Source of the DNA: Bacteroidota bacterium
GTDB lineage: Bacteria > Bacteroidota > Bacteroidia > Chitinophagales > Chitinophagaceae
Length of the DNA stretch: 64,000 nt
Direction: 5' to 3'
NCBI GenBank assembly: GCA_029573235.1
Contig: JAKQGX010000008.1
Coordinates: forward strand, 1-64,000
The translations under genes were made by a program, and so were the position numbers. This document shows positions 26,890-36,481 of the stretch, in pieces (positions within the stretch are counted from its first letter, which is position 1; every line of letters begins with the position of its first letter). Under the pieces are notes generated by a model that searched no databases, was not told where the DNA came from, and saw only the letters and a program-made list of their open reading frames with translations.

Positions 26890-28881
26890 TTAATTTATCA
26901 TTACCCAATTAAACCCGAAGCGTAACATCATGTTCTGAGCCGGATAGTTCGGAGCAAGGATAATATTGCGATAGGCGAGTTGTTGCAATTGATCGAGCAT
27001 GATATATGCTCTGAATTTTTTTACTTTAAAATTGAAAAATACACTACAAGACGGAGGGTTGCTTATCGTTTGCGCATCTTGGTAATAATATCGGTTTAAA
27101 AAAGGTGCATAACCGGAAGGCGCATAGCGGCTGTGGTAACGAACGTCAATGCCGGTAGTCAGCAGCAATGCTTTTTTAAAGGCTCTTGTTTCGATGGCAA
27201 GTTGGTGTCTGCCCATCAAAACCGGTACGTTTACCGGTGCTTGGTCTGTCTTTTGTTGATACACCCATTCATTATCCAAATAAAACATCCGCCATTGAAA
27301 ACGTTTTTGCAGCCACACTTGCGTCAGGTTGAAAGCAGAAGCATGTTGGCTGAATTGCTGTGCCGCATTGAGGTAAATATAGTTGGCGATAAGATAGTTT
27401 CGAACACCGGCTTGCAGCTTCCATGCAGGGTGTGTCCATTCGGCAAATAGTTTTGTAATACTTTCCTTGTCATAGCTTCTTCCGAAAGCGAAATATTGGT
27501 TTTGATACAGTTGATAATTGTATGGTGCACTGTTCAACTCTTGTCGGAAGCCCAAGCGCACATGCCCAATGGTAGAAGAAAGGGTCTTATCTACCTGAGC
27601 ATCTACCCAAAAATTGCCGGCAGTTTGTCCAGAGAAATAGAGTTTCGCCATCAAGTCGAAGCCCCATTGTTTTTCTTGCAATGCTTCTTTGCGTATGCTT
27701 CCCGTGAGGTAGTTGCTGGCAAAGTTATTACTGGATTTGCCCCATACGAATTGGGTATTAAATTGGTCGGTGCGTATGCCCCATCCGGCTTGAAATGAAA
27801 TGGCTTTGTCGCGCTTTCCTAAAAAGCCACTCAACATAAACGCATTATCAATCTTGTTCCAATTCTGTTGCATGAATACCGAATCGGTAGCGGTATTAAA
27901 TCCCTGTTCAAAAAATCCGGTGTATTTCATGCTGTCCGGACGCTGGTCTTTGTATTGATAGCGTTCCGAAACAAAATCGAAGCGGTGTGTAATGCGAAAC
28001 CTCGGAGTAAGCACTGCGCTATACTGCGTTGAATCTTCATTGTAGGTTGTATCTGATTTGCCAAAGGTATAGCTGTGCTGCAGCATCACGCCTACATCTC
28101 TGAGCATGTTGCTCACCGGTGAACGGCGGGTACCATACGTATTGCTTTGAAAGAACACCGGTATTACAGAGCGATTGCTATAATCGGGTTGCCCCAGTAA
28201 TGAGTCCGAAAGAATACCGCCATTCTCATCGTTTTGCTCTTTGTTATACACTACTGCGCCATACAATTCATAATGATTGTTACGAGAAGTATAATGGGTA
28301 GTCAAGAAAGAATTATCGTTATTAGTGCGTTGTATTTTATAATACCCGGGTGAATTTGTTTTTCGATATTGTACGGCTACATTCCAATTGGGCTTTATGT
28401 TTTGTGTATGAAGAATGGATACTTGTTGCTCTGCCTTGCTGCCCAGTTGATAGGCAAATTCAGAATAGGGTCTGGTAGTATTGTAGTAATGCAAACTATC
28501 TACTTGAAACCGATACACGTCAAAGCTATGGTATCCCAATGTAGGTCCGGTTCTAAAGTCGGGTGTAAATAACAAACTATTGGAAGGGCTACCGAAATTT
28601 CCGGTATTGATATACCAAGGCAACGAAAACGGTCTTCGATGAAAGTAATGTAACAGGGTATCTGGATATCTTTTTTTAGAAGAGTTTAATGTTTGGAAAT
28701 AGATGCGTGCTTTTTCATCTTGCCAATCGGCAGTATTCGTTTTGTTGGAGCTGTCCCGCTGTGGTGCATTGTTCAAGGTCATGGGAGCACCCGTCACAGC
28801 CTGCGCCCACAACCGGCTCGTATAGGCACTACACAAGACAATAAAAAAAATAAAACAAATAATGGATGAAAAAAGACGCAA
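26890..28881 (-). CDS. Putative porin (Bacteroidota outer-membrane beta-barrel)
   Basis: The 663-residue protein has a signal sequence (ending SRLWAQ) and alternating-strand beta-barrel sequence ending in FGFNWVMIN. It matches the Bacteroidota 'putative porin' family, with conserved segments such as YINTGNFGSPSNSLLFTPDF and DRTGPTLGYHSFDVY-like spacing. The initiation codon appears to be TTG (TTG CGT CTT). A -7 box (28904-28911) lies 22 nt upstream. It is 75 nt downstream of the phosphoribosyltransferase gene and may be partly co-transcribed with it. Substrate unknown. Confidence 0.8.
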   Translation of the reverse strand: MRLFSSIICFIFFIVLCSAYTSRLWAQAVTGAPMTLNNAPQRDSSNKTNTADWQDEKARIYFQTLNSSKKRYPDTLLHYFHRRPFSLPWYINTGNFGSPSNSLLFTPDFRTGPTLGYHSFDVYRFQVDSLHYYNTTRPYSEFAYQLGSKAEQQVSILHTQNIKPNWNVAVQYRKTNSPGYYKIQRTNNDNSFLTTHYTSRNNHYELYGAVVYNKEQNDENGGILSDSLLGQPDYSNRSVIPVFFQSNTYGTRRSPVSNMLRDVGVMLQHSYTFGKSDTTYNEDSTQYSAVLTPRFRITHRFDFVSERYQYKDQRPDSMKYTGFFEQGFNTATDSVFMQQNWNKIDNAFMLSGFLGKRDKAISFQAGWGIRTDQFNTQFVWGKSSNNFASNYLTGSIRKEALQEKQWGFDLMAKLYFSGQTAGNFWVDAQVDKTLSSTIGHVRLGFRQELNSAPYNYQLYQNQYFAFGRSYDKESITKLFAEWTHPAWKLQAGVRNYLIANYIYLNAAQQFSQHASAFNLTQVWLQKRFQWRMFYLDNEWVYQQKTDQAPVNVPVLMGRHQLAIETRAFKKALLLTTGIDVRYHSRYAPSGYAPFLNRYYYQDAQTISNPPSCSVFFNFKVKKFRAYIMLDQLQQLAYRNIILAPNYPAQNMMLRFGFNWVMIN

Positions 28882-28903
28882 CGAATGATGATTGAATACG
28901 GCT

Positions 28904-28911
28904 CAAAAATA
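28904..28911 (-). promoter_or_regulatory. Candidate -7 box for the porin
   Basis: TATTTTTG on the minus strand fits TAnnTTTG, 22 nt before the TTG start. No convincing -33 element was seen. Confidence 0.35.
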
Positions 28912-28956
28912 GGATGAAAAACAATATGAGATTTCGTAGAAATGGCGGCTATTGTT

Positions 28957-29454
28957 TTATAACAAGTAAGCACCAACAATGGTCGTGCCCTTGCATTCTA
29001 CTTCTATATGATCTTGCAGGGTGGTAGCCATCGAATAGCCAACAATATCCGGTGTTACCGGGAAGAATTTATGCTTCCTGTCTACTAGCACGGTGATTAA
29101 TATCTTCTTTACCGCATAATCCAATAATGGTTTGATGGCATACAGCAAGGTGCGCCCGCTATTGGCTACATCATCAACCAATACAACGGATTTGCCGGTT
29201 ACATTTGTTTCAATAATTGCTGGAGTTGCCAAAGGATCTTTTTTATTGATGACAATACTGCAAACAGTTACTTTCAAAGGGCTGATTTCATGCAGCAACG
29301 CTGCTAAGGCATTCGCTAATATGCGCCCCGATTGTTCTACGCCGATAAGGATAAGTTCTTTCTCATCATTGTTGCGTTCCCATATTTGAAACGCCATACG
29401 CTTTAGCTTGAGCGTTATTTGTTCTTGGTTGAGGATTCGAGTTTTTTGAGGCAT
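28957..29454 (-). CDS. PyrR-like phosphoribosyltransferase
   Basis: The 165-residue protein has the PRPP-binding signature VVLVDDVANSGRTLLYAI, and the N-terminal LIGVEQSGRILANALA resembles PyrR/hypoxanthine PRTases. PyrR proteins regulate pyrimidine genes and have UPRTase activity. No pyr gene is adjacent, so regulation of pyrimidine synthesis is only a possibility. It starts 9 nt after the stop of the permease gene, which indicates an operon. Confidence 0.85.
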   Translation of the reverse strand: MPQKTRILNQEQITLKLKRMAFQIWERNNDEKELILIGVEQSGRILANALAALLHEISPLKVTVCSIVINKKDPLATPAIIETNVTGKSVVLVDDVANSGRTLLYAIKPLLDYAVKKILITVLVDRKHKFFPVTPDIVGYSMATTLQDHIEVECKGTTIVGAYLL

Positions 29455-29463
29455 GTTGGCTGC

Positions 29464-30729
29464 TTAATTTGACCGCATGGCTACTACTGCATTTAAGCGA
29501 GACGCTGTGCGTGCCGGAATAAAGCCGGCTAATACGCCCACTAAAATAGAAATAGATATGCCGATAATAAAATTATTTATAGATAGTGTAATGGGGAAAT
29601 CCAAGGTTTTAGAAATCACAAAGCCGGCGATTAATACAATGAGTATGCCGATGATGCCACCCACCACACAAAGGGTAATGGCTTCCACCAAAAACTCCAT
29701 TAATATGCTGGTGGATCTCGCCCCGATTGCCTTTTTCAACCCAATTACTTTGGTGCGCTCTTTTACGGTTACAAACATGATATTGGCAATGCCAAATCCT
29801 CCCACGACCAACGAAAAACCGGCAATCACAAAGCCTATTAAATTGATGGTGCCAAAGATTGCATCAACCGCCGCCATTGCCGTACTCAATTGATTGATGG
29901 CAAAATCTTTTTTAGCACCCGGACTGTTTCTCCTGGCTATTCGTAAGGAGCCTTCTACTTCATCTTTAAAGTCGCTCAGGTTTTCGCTATTATTGGACTT
30001 AGCCATGATTAAAGGGTCGGTTCCCCAATCAATAGCTTTCAGGTTTTTAAATGATTTGGCAGTTTGATAAGCGTAAACTATAGCGTTGTCAAAATTGAAA
30101 CCCGTTACATTTTGCCCTGTTTTTTTAAGGGTGCCTACTATTTCAAACTTTCGACCATTAAAACTGATATAGCTTCCTACGGCACTGCCTTCATGCACAA
30201 ACAAAGAATTTTTTAACTCCTCTCCAATCACGCACACATAGCTGCCTGTTGCTAATTCAGAAGCTGTCATGTAGCGCCCTTCCTGTATATCCACCGTTTG
30301 CAGTTTGTCAAAATGATCAGTTACTGCATACGATACGACGCTGTTGGCTTCCTGCCCACCATGCTTTACTACCGATAATACATCTGTATAACATAAGGTT
30401 GCATATTGCAGTCCGCTCACATTTTTGTTGATAGCTCGCAATTCTGTTTCCGTCATCGGTGGGCGTTTCAGGTATTCCCACCATTTATATTCGGCTTCTT
30501 CTGGTATCCAAGGTTGCTTGTTGATATACAACACATCGTTGCCCAGATATGCCATGCTTTCATTGATATTGTTTTTCAAACTATCGACTACCGTAAAGAC
30601 AGCGATGATGCAAAAGATGCCAATGGTGACGCCCAGCAACGAGAGAAATGTACGAAGCTTGTTGGCTCTAAACTCCTGAAAGGCTTGTGAAATACTGGTG
30701 ATGATAATATGTCCCTGCTGTAGCAACAT
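29464..30729 (-). CDS. MacB-type ABC transporter permease
   Basis: The protein has an N-terminal membrane helix (about 20-50: RTFLSLLGVTIGIFCIIAV) and a periplasmic MacB_PCD domain. Three C-terminal FtsX helices follow (IGFVIAGFSLVVGGFGIANIMFVTVKERTKVIGLKKAIGAR, and onward). It works with an ATPase not encoded here, and its cargo is unknown. The start at 30729 is chosen because a -7 promoter box (30736-30743) overlaps the in-frame ATG at 30738 and ends six nucleotides before the ATG at 30729. The PyrR-like gene follows in the same operon. Confidence 0.9.
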   Translation of the reverse strand: MLLQQGHIIITSISQAFQEFRANKLRTFLSLLGVTIGIFCIIAVFTVVDSLKNNINESMAYLGNDVLYINKQPWIPEEAEYKWWEYLKRPPMTETELRAINKNVSGLQYATLCYTDVLSVVKHGGQEANSVVSYAVTDHFDKLQTVDIQEGRYMTASELATGSYVCVIGEELKNSLFVHEGSAVGSYISFNGRKFEIVGTLKKTGQNVTGFNFDNAIVYAYQTAKSFKNLKAIDWGTDPLIMAKSNNSENLSDFKDEVEGSLRIARRNSPGAKKDFAINQLSTAMAAVDAIFGTINLIGFVIAGFSLVVGGFGIANIMFVTVKERTKVIGLKKAIGARSTSILMEFLVEAITLCVVGGIIGILIVLIAGFVISKTLDFPITLSINNFIIGISISILVGVLAGFIPARTASRLNAVVAMRSN

Positions 30730-30735
30730 CTTTGG

Positions 30736-30743
30736 CAAATGTA
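30736..30743 (-). promoter_or_regulatory. -7 box directly before the MacB-like permease start
   Basis: On the minus strand TACATTTG is followed by CCAAAG and ATG. The spacing matches that seen at the arginase gene. Confidence 0.45.
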
Positions 30744-30956
30744 AAATATTGTAAACACTCTATGACATTTGCATTGAATCGTTTGGGTGTATCGACAGGC
30801 ATATTCTTTTGTTACCATAATGAGGAGATGTTGAATGTTGAAAAATCTACTTGTTTTGACTGCTCGTGTGGCATGATTGATAACGGTGCAATGCCCTATC
30901 ACAAGGAATGAATAAGCCACAATTCAATACTTTCGCAAAAAAGAACATCATTTCCC

Positions 30957-32225
30957 TTGGAAGCATTTCTCAAGTTTCTGATAAAAAATAAAGCACTCAA
31001 CTACCCGTTATTTCGCTCTTATTTATTATTCCGGCTGACGTTGATTTTAGCCCTCAATATGCAAATGGCTATCATTAGCTATATGGTGTATCGTCTTACC
31101 AAAGACGAGTTGTCGTTGGGCATGATAGGGCTGGCAGAAGTGATACCGGCTATTGGGTTCTCCTTATTCTCCGGTCATTTGGTAGATAGTCGTGAAAAAA
31201 GAAATTTATTATTAGGCTGCACCATTGGATATTTATTACTCACCGTGTTTTTTATTGTATTGTCACTGCCTACCCTGCAAGCCGGTACCGGTTTGGACAC
31301 TATTAAATGGCTTATTTACGCAGGCGTATTTGTAGGAGGGGTATTACGCTCTTTCCTCAGCCCATCTGCATTTTCCTTATTTGGTCTCATTATTCCCAGA
31401 CGGTTGTATGCCAATGCCACCACATGGAGCAGCACGGCATGGCAATTGGGTGCCGTATTTGGACCATTACTTGGCGGCACAATGATAGCGATAACCGATT
31501 TTAAGATGAGTTTAATCGGAGTGTTATTTATCGAAATCATTGCCTTGTTGGCGATCCTTCGTATCCCACGACAGGCTATTTTGAAAAAAGAAAAAGAACC
31601 AATTTTAAAGAGTTTGGGCGAAGGGTTACAATTTGTTTTTAAAACACAAATCGTGCTTGCTGCATTGGCGCTTGATATGTTTGCCGTACTATTTGGTGGA
31701 GCTGTAGCCTTGTTGCCCGTTTTTGCTGATGATATTTTGAAAGTGGGAGAAGTGGGCTATGGTTGGCTGCGAGCCGCACCGGGTATAGGTTCTATCCTTA
31801 CGCTGTTGTTGCTTTCTGTCATACCGCTTCGGTCGAAACCGGGCATCAAGTTGTTGCTATGTATTTCGGGTTTTGGCATCACCACTATATTGTTTGGTAT
31901 CTCCCAATGGTTTTTATTATCATTCTTCCTGCTATTGTTGGGAGGTATGTTTGATGCCGTGAGCGTAGTCATTAGAGGTACCATCTTACAACTCTATACG
32001 CCCGATGCTATGCGAGGAAGAGTAGCCGCCGTCAATACCATGTTCATTAGTTCTTCAAATGAATTAGGTGCTTTTGAAAGTGGTGTTGCCGCCAAGCTGA
32101 TGGGAACCGTCACCTCAGTAGTCTTTGGTGGTGCTATGACCTTAGTAGTCGCTGCTATCAGCTATCGCAAAGCACCGGCACTACGACAATTGGATTTTAA
32201 TAAAGCAATAACACCCGCCGGTTGA
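30957..32225 (+). CDS. MFS exporter (EntS/MFS_3-like)
   Basis: The 422-residue protein has about 12 hydrophobic helices of an MFS_3-type exporter, with the N-terminal YPLFRSYLLFRLTLILALNMQM and LVDSREKRNLLL loop. The first Met codon in frame is late (after about 35 residues), and the reading frame opens with TTG at 30957, which I take as the start. An alternative start further in would remove helix 1. The TACTTTCG near 30928 is one base off the -7 consensus. Substrate unknown. Confidence 0.85.
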   Translation: MEAFLKFLIKNKALNYPLFRSYLLFRLTLILALNMQMAIISYMVYRLTKDELSLGMIGLAEVIPAIGFSLFSGHLVDSREKRNLLLGCTIGYLLLTVFFIVLSLPTLQAGTGLDTIKWLIYAGVFVGGVLRSFLSPSAFSLFGLIIPRRLYANATTWSSTAWQLGAVFGPLLGGTMIAITDFKMSLIGVLFIEIIALLAILRIPRQAILKKEKEPILKSLGEGLQFVFKTQIVLAALALDMFAVLFGGAVALLPVFADDILKVGEVGYGWLRAAPGIGSILTLLLLSVIPLRSKPGIKLLLCISGFGITTILFGISQWFLLSFFLLLLGGMFDAVSVVIRGTILQLYTPDAMRGRVAAVNTMFISSSNELGAFESGVAAKLMGTVTSVVFGGAMTLVVAAISYRKAPALRQLDFNKAITPAG

Positions 32226-32248
32226 TAAGTTGATGCGAGTTTATTGCG

Positions 32249-33037
32249 CTATACTTCACTTGCTTTTCCCTCTTTTCGTTGCACTCTGAAGGCAACACAA
32301 GCATAATTATTTGCTGCGGCAAAACATTCTAAGCGCAGATAAGTAAAGGACTTCAGAAAGTCTTCGTAAGCCAGGTATTCATGTTGCGGAGATGAGAACT
32401 CATCGAAAATAAAGATATCGCCATCTTTGAGAAAAGGAGCGATGGTGCTTAATACAAATAAAGTAGCGCTATACAAGTCGGCATCCAGCAAGATGACATT
32501 GGTTTTTGCATTGTCAAAAGTTTTCAGAAAATCATGCAAGGTATCTTGAAAGAGTCCTTTGTGTAGTGCTGCGCGAGGGTCTTTTACATCGGGTATATTG
32601 CCTTCCAAACTAAAAGCTCCTTTAGGATAACTGCCCCATTGCTCCGGTAATCCGGTGAAGGTGTCAAAGCCATTAAACCGCGAAGCTTCGTTCTTATTTC
32701 GTTGCAGCCACCAGAAAAAAGTTTCACAATCAGCCGTTCCAAATTCGAGGTAGTTGATGGCAGAATGTGGTAATAATTGATCCGCTATATATTCATGTAC
32801 ACGATAGCGTTTTCGGTATTCGGTAGCAGTAGGGTAGTCGTTTACTTCCAACTGACGATGAGTAGCCATCCATTTGCAAAAACGGATGAAATGCACTATG
32901 GACAATAGTTTTGTTGCCGGCTTCTCCAAAAGTTGATATAGGCGCAATTGAAAGAATAGTTTCTTGAATGGACTCACAAACGAAGCATTATTTTGACGGA
33001 TAAAACATAAAATACACCGCAGCCAAGATACATACAA
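32249..33037 (-). CDS. TylF/MycF-like class I SAM O-methyltransferase
   Basis: The C-terminal 200 residues match the TylF (macrocin O-methyltransferase) fold. They include EFGTADCETFFWWLQRN, the Rossmann FNGFDTFTGLPEQWG and the metal/SAM segment VILLDADLYSATLFVLSTIAPFLKDGDIFIFDEF. The natural substrate is not predictable. The start is uncertain. An ATG at 33037 overlaps the preceding DUF486 gene by 50 nt, while a GTG at 32977 (in NASFVSPFKK) or later Met codons would avoid that. Confidence 0.8.
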   Translation of the reverse strand: MYVSWLRCILCFIRQNNASFVSPFKKLFFQLRLYQLLEKPATKLLSIVHFIRFCKWMATHRQLEVNDYPTATEYRKRYRVHEYIADQLLPHSAINYLEFGTADCETFFWWLQRNKNEASRFNGFDTFTGLPEQWGSYPKGAFSLEGNIPDVKDPRAALHKGLFQDTLHDFLKTFDNAKTNVILLDADLYSATLFVLSTIAPFLKDGDIFIFDEFSSPQHEYLAYEDFLKSFTYLRLECFAAANNYACVAFRVQRKEGKASEV

Positions 33038-33332
33038 ACGCTACGGCATAGTTCCATTTGAATGGCTCTTTTAAAAAGAAAATAGCAAAGCCGCAAAATA
33101 CCACCAAAGAAATGACTTCTTGTATGGTCTTCAACTGAAAAGCCGAAAATCCTTCTTGTTTGCCAAAGCGATTGTTTGCCGGCACCATAAATAAGTATTC
33201 AAAAAAGGCAATACCCCAACTCAATACTATTAATTTGAAAAGTGGGATGTTGGAAGTGTCTTTTTTCAGATGCCCATACCAGGCATAAGTCATAAAGCAA
33301 TTGGAGATAAGCAAGCTGATGATGGTGCGCAT
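32988..33332 (-). CDS. DUF486-family small membrane protein
   Basis: The 114-residue protein has four hydrophobic helices of the EmrE-like DUF486 family (SLLISNCFMTYAWYGHL, LSWGIAFFEYLFMVPANNRFG, QEVISLVVFCGFAIFFLKEPFKWNY). It may move a small solute, but no substrate is known. Its coding end overlaps the next gene's 5' end. The fbp terminator lies about 38 nt upstream of it. Confidence 0.9.
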   Translation of the reverse strand: MRTIISLLISNCFMTYAWYGHLKKDTSNIPLFKLIVLSWGIAFFEYLFMVPANNRFGKQEGFSAFQLKTIQEVISLVVFCGFAIFFLKEPFKWNYAVAFVCILAAVYFMFYPSK

Positions 33333-33362
33333 AATATCCTTGCAGTGTGAATGAAGGGGATA

Positions 33363-33420
33363 AAAAAACAGGGCTTCTGATACGGCTAATGATGAAAAAA
33401 ATAGCTGGTAAGAAGCCCTG
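33363..33420 (-). terminator. fbp terminator with a long structured loop
   Basis: On the minus strand a 10-bp stem CAGGGCTTCT/AGAAGCCCTG (arms 33411-33420 and 33370-33379) is followed by a seven-T run. The 31-nt loop has partial inner pairing (TAC/GTA and GCTA/TAGC). It is placed after the fbp stop and before the DUF486 gene. Confidence 0.75.
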
Positions 33421-33444
33421 TGATACTATGTGTGAAATGAAAAA

Positions 33445-34449
33445 TTAGGAGTGCATTTCGAGTGCTTTCGCTACTAATTTTTTGGAGCCGATATATATAG
33501 GTACACGTTGATGTAATTCTGCAGGCTCTACATCCAATACCCGTTGGTTGCCGGTGCTGGATACCCCTCCGGCTGCTTCAATGATGAAGGACATAGGATT
33601 GCATTCATATTGCAAACGCAGTTTTCCATTTTTGTTTTTCTTATCGGCAGGGTACATGAAGATGCCACCTTTTATCAACGTCCGGTGCATATCTGCTACC
33701 ATCGAGCCAATATAGCGGTGCGAGTATGGACGGTCTTCTTCTTTGTTTTCTTCCATGCAATAGTTTAGAAAAGCTCTGGTGCCATCGCTGTACTTGTTGG
33801 TGTTCCCTTGGTTTATCGAATAAATCTTGCCATTTTCTTTGCATTTCATGCTCGGATGCGAAAGACAAAACTCGCCAATGGAGGGCTCTAATGTGAAGCC
33901 ATTCACCCCCAGTTTGGTAGCATATACCATCATGGTGCTGGAGCCATAAATGACATATCCTGCTGCCATCAACTTATTACCAGGTTGCAAGAAATCAGCT
34001 TCTGTGCAAGGGCTGCCCAATGGACTTACTCGACGGTAAATAGAGAAGATGGTGCCAATAGAAGCATTCACATCGATATTGGAAGAACCATCTAATGGGT
34101 CGAAGAGTACCACGTACTTTGAGTTTAATGAATACTCATCATCAAAGCTGATATGCTCATCGTTTTCTTCGGAGGCAATGCCGGCACACTCAGAGCTGTT
34201 TCGCAACACATTCACCAATGTCTGGTCGGCATATACATCGAGTTTCATTTGCTCTTCTCCTTGCACATTGGTAGCCCCATGTGAGCCTAATATATCTACG
34301 AGTCCTGCTTTTAATACTTGTTTGTTGATAATCTTACAGGCTAGTCCGATGTCTCTGAGAATGGCAGATAATTCCCCTGTTGCTTGAGGGAATTTACGGG
34401 TTTCCTGAATAGTGAATTCGTCGAGGGTAATCAGTTTACGTCCGGGCAT
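33445..34449 (-). CDS. fbp: Class I fructose-1,6-bisphosphatase
   Basis: The 334-residue protein has the class I FBPase signature DPLDGSSNIDVNASIGTIFSIY, the acidic GIASEENDEH upstream of it, and the AMP-site N-terminal GxLSAILRDIG. The substrate-binding segment RYIGSMVADMHRTLIKGGIFMYP is also clear. It performs the last irreversible step of gluconeogenesis. A promoter (34473-34504) lies upstream and a long-loop terminator follows. The assignment is firm. Confidence 0.96.
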   Translation of the reverse strand: MPGRKLITLDEFTIQETRKFPQATGELSAILRDIGLACKIINKQVLKAGLVDILGSHGATNVQGEEQMKLDVYADQTLVNVLRNSSECAGIASEENDEHISFDDEYSLNSKYVVLFDPLDGSSNIDVNASIGTIFSIYRRVSPLGSPCTEADFLQPGNKLMAAGYVIYGSSTMMVYATKLGVNGFTLEPSIGEFCLSHPSMKCKENGKIYSINQGNTNKYSDGTRAFLNYCMEENKEEDRPYSHRYIGSMVADMHRTLIKGGIFMYPADKKNKNGKLRLQYECNPMSFIIEAAGGVSSTGNQRVLDVEPAELHQRVPIYIGSKKLVAKALEMHS

Positions 34450-34472
34450 AATATTTTATTTTTTTGTGCTGC

Positions 34473-34504
34473 AAAAGTATAAAACTAGGGCTATAGTATG
34501 AAAC
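34473..34504 (-). promoter_or_regulatory. Promoter of fbp
   Basis: On the minus strand TTTC is separated by 20 nt from TACTTTTG (34480-34473), an exact TAnnTTTG match. The fbp ATG is 23 nt beyond it. Confidence 0.55.
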
Positions 34505-34535
34505 GGAGTTTGCCCTTTCGTGTAGTGCTATTCCG

Positions 34536-35960
34536 TTATTTTGAAGTGTGATGGCGGCGAAGGGAAAAGAAAAGCAAGACGCCGCTCAACGTCATCGTAG
34601 CCAACATTCCCAACAACAAAATGAAATTACTTTTCAAAGACGTTTGTTGTAGCCCATAATACATCCCACCGATTATGGCTATCGAAGCCAACATGATTTT
34701 TACCCAATAGAAAGCCGGTATTAAAGACAACATTGACCTTCCAACCATCTTTGCCGTATAGTACAAGTAAAAAGCGGCTTGCAAATAGGTACTTATGACA
34801 AAGCTGAATGCAACACCCGGCAAGCCTATGAGCCTATACATAGGATACATCAGAACCACCGCCAAAAATAAATCAAGAAAGGCACCCAGGTTGATGATGT
34901 TTCCTTTTTGTCTTTTTTGCAACATGGTTGTAAATCCGTAGCACCGCAAAGGAATTACGCCGATAGCAAACATAAATACCGGTACTGCTGCTCGGTATTT
35001 TTCGGTGAATACAACATCAAATAGTTCATGCCTAAAAAACAATAGCCAAGCAAACAGTGGGAACACGATACCCGTTAATATCCTTGAGGCATAAAGCACC
35101 GTTTGAATGTCTTGTTCTTGGCTCTGACGATTATTGTCGCTGATGTGAATGAGTGCGGCACTGCTTACCGCACCTAATAATATCGGCAGAAACGGAATAT
35201 CTATCGAGCCATTAAAATACACCGCAAACAAGGCTTTGGTGAGAAATAAGGAAAGGATAAACTTGTCAATGTACTTAAAGAGAAACTGGGATAAATCATA
35301 CAGGTACATATGGAGCCAGTGCTTCTGCACGCTACGCATCGAAAGTATCGATGATGATTCGATACCGCGCAATGCTATGATGAAAATGCGCACCACCGTC
35401 ATCGTTTTTAAGGTTACTAATACGGTGAGTGCTGAAAACAAAGTACTGAGGCTATACGATTGCATTACAGCTACCACATGAATAACCACAAAGGCAATAC
35501 TGTAAAGCAAATTGACGATTAATAACGAACGAAATTCTTTAAATATCAACAACACACTTTCGGTTATCATCGATATCACATAAAGCCCAAAAAACAATCC
35601 TGCGGGCAACCAATCAATCTGGGTTTGGTATTGTTGAAAGAGAGCAAATGCAAGTGTGATAATGGTAATGAATGCAGCATAAAGCAACCTGTATCGATAG
35701 GAAATGGAACGGATAATATAAGCAAGCGAAGCCGCACTGTAAGATAAGGTAGCTACCTGAATGCCCACACCGGCAAGTGCTCCGAATAGGTATAGATACA
35801 CCCAAAAACTTTGGTAGCTTCCGTAAGTGGCTTCGGGCAAAGCCCTCGACAAAAGCATCATAACCAATAGCGTTGATAGCGTAGGAAAGAACCGTATTAA
35901 AAAGATAAATGAGGAACTTTTTAACAGTGGTCTATTTTCGGCTCGAGGCAAATTGCTCAC
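34536..35960 (-). CDS. Polysaccharide/lipid-linked oligosaccharide flippase (MATE/Wzx-like)
   Basis: The 474-residue protein has about 14 predicted helices and the Wzx/MATE pattern, with SSSFIFLIRFFPTLSTLLVMMLLSRALPEATYGSY at the N-terminus. It probably flips a lipid-linked glycan for the surface layer. The start overlaps the acyltransferase gene by 29 nt, consistent with translational coupling. No glycosyltransferase lies nearby, so the glycan is unknown. Confidence 0.85.
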   Translation of the reverse strand: MSNLPRAENRPLLKSSSFIFLIRFFPTLSTLLVMMLLSRALPEATYGSYQSFWVYLYLFGALAGVGIQVATLSYSAASLAYIIRSISYRYRLLYAAFITIITLAFALFQQYQTQIDWLPAGLFFGLYVISMITESVLLIFKEFRSLLIVNLLYSIAFVVIHVVAVMQSYSLSTLFSALTVLVTLKTMTVVRIFIIALRGIESSSILSMRSVQKHWLHMYLYDLSQFLFKYIDKFILSLFLTKALFAVYFNGSIDIPFLPILLGAVSSAALIHISDNNRQSQEQDIQTVLYASRILTGIVFPLFAWLLFFRHELFDVVFTEKYRAAVPVFMFAIGVIPLRCYGFTTMLQKRQKGNIINLGAFLDLFLAVVLMYPMYRLIGLPGVAFSFVISTYLQAAFYLYYTAKMVGRSMLSLIPAFYWVKIMLASIAIIGGMYYGLQQTSLKSNFILLLGMLATMTLSGVLLFFSLRRHHTSK

Positions 35961-36468
35961 ACGCTTCGCGGTTTAGTAGTTTAATAATACGCGCCGGATT
36001 GCCGGCAAGCACACAATAACCCTCGGGAAAACTTTTGGTCACTACACAGCCGGCACCCACTATGGTAAAGTCTCCCAGCACCACATTGGGCAATACCACC
36101 GCGTGGCTGCCCAACCAACAATGCTTGCCAATGCGAATGGGTTGTGCCTCGTCAAATGAATGGTTGTTGATAGCATTATGATTGGCAGAGATAATCGATA
36201 CATGGGGGCCGATATTCGTATAGTCGCCAACCGATACACCATGCAAAGCATTGATGTACACGTTGGGCGAATCGCCCGGATAGACTTGCTTTCCGCGTGT
36301 TACCATCTCCGGACATTTGATGGTGCTGGTATGATGAATAGCCCATTTCACACGAACATTTTGCCGAAGCAATTTTCTAAAAAGAAAATCGATCACATAA
36401 AAACTGAACGGCATATCCTCCCGTAAATGCAAGACTCTTTTTATAGATATGGATATGCGGTTGCTCAT
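35932..36468 (-). CDS. Hexapeptide-repeat acyltransferase
   Basis: The 178-residue protein has left-handed beta-helix hexapeptide repeats (for example SVGDYTNIGPHVSIISANHNAIN, PIRIGKHCWLGSHAVVLPNVVLGDFTIVGAGCVVTKSF). It resembles WcaF/CysE-type sugar O-acetyltransferases. A likely catalytic His lies in SANHNAINNHSF. It sits 13 nt after yfhO-like and overlaps the flippase, so the three genes form an operon probably concerned with envelope glycans. Confidence 0.88.
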   Translation of the reverse strand: MSNRISISIKRVLHLREDMPFSFYVIDFLFRKLLRQNVRVKWAIHHTSTIKCPEMVTRGKQVYPGDSPNVYINALHGVSVGDYTNIGPHVSIISANHNAINNHSFDEAQPIRIGKHCWLGSHAVVLPNVVLGDFTIVGAGCVVTKSFPEGYCVLAGNPARIIKLLNREACEQFASSRK

Positions 36469-36481
36469 TTTGAATAGGCAA

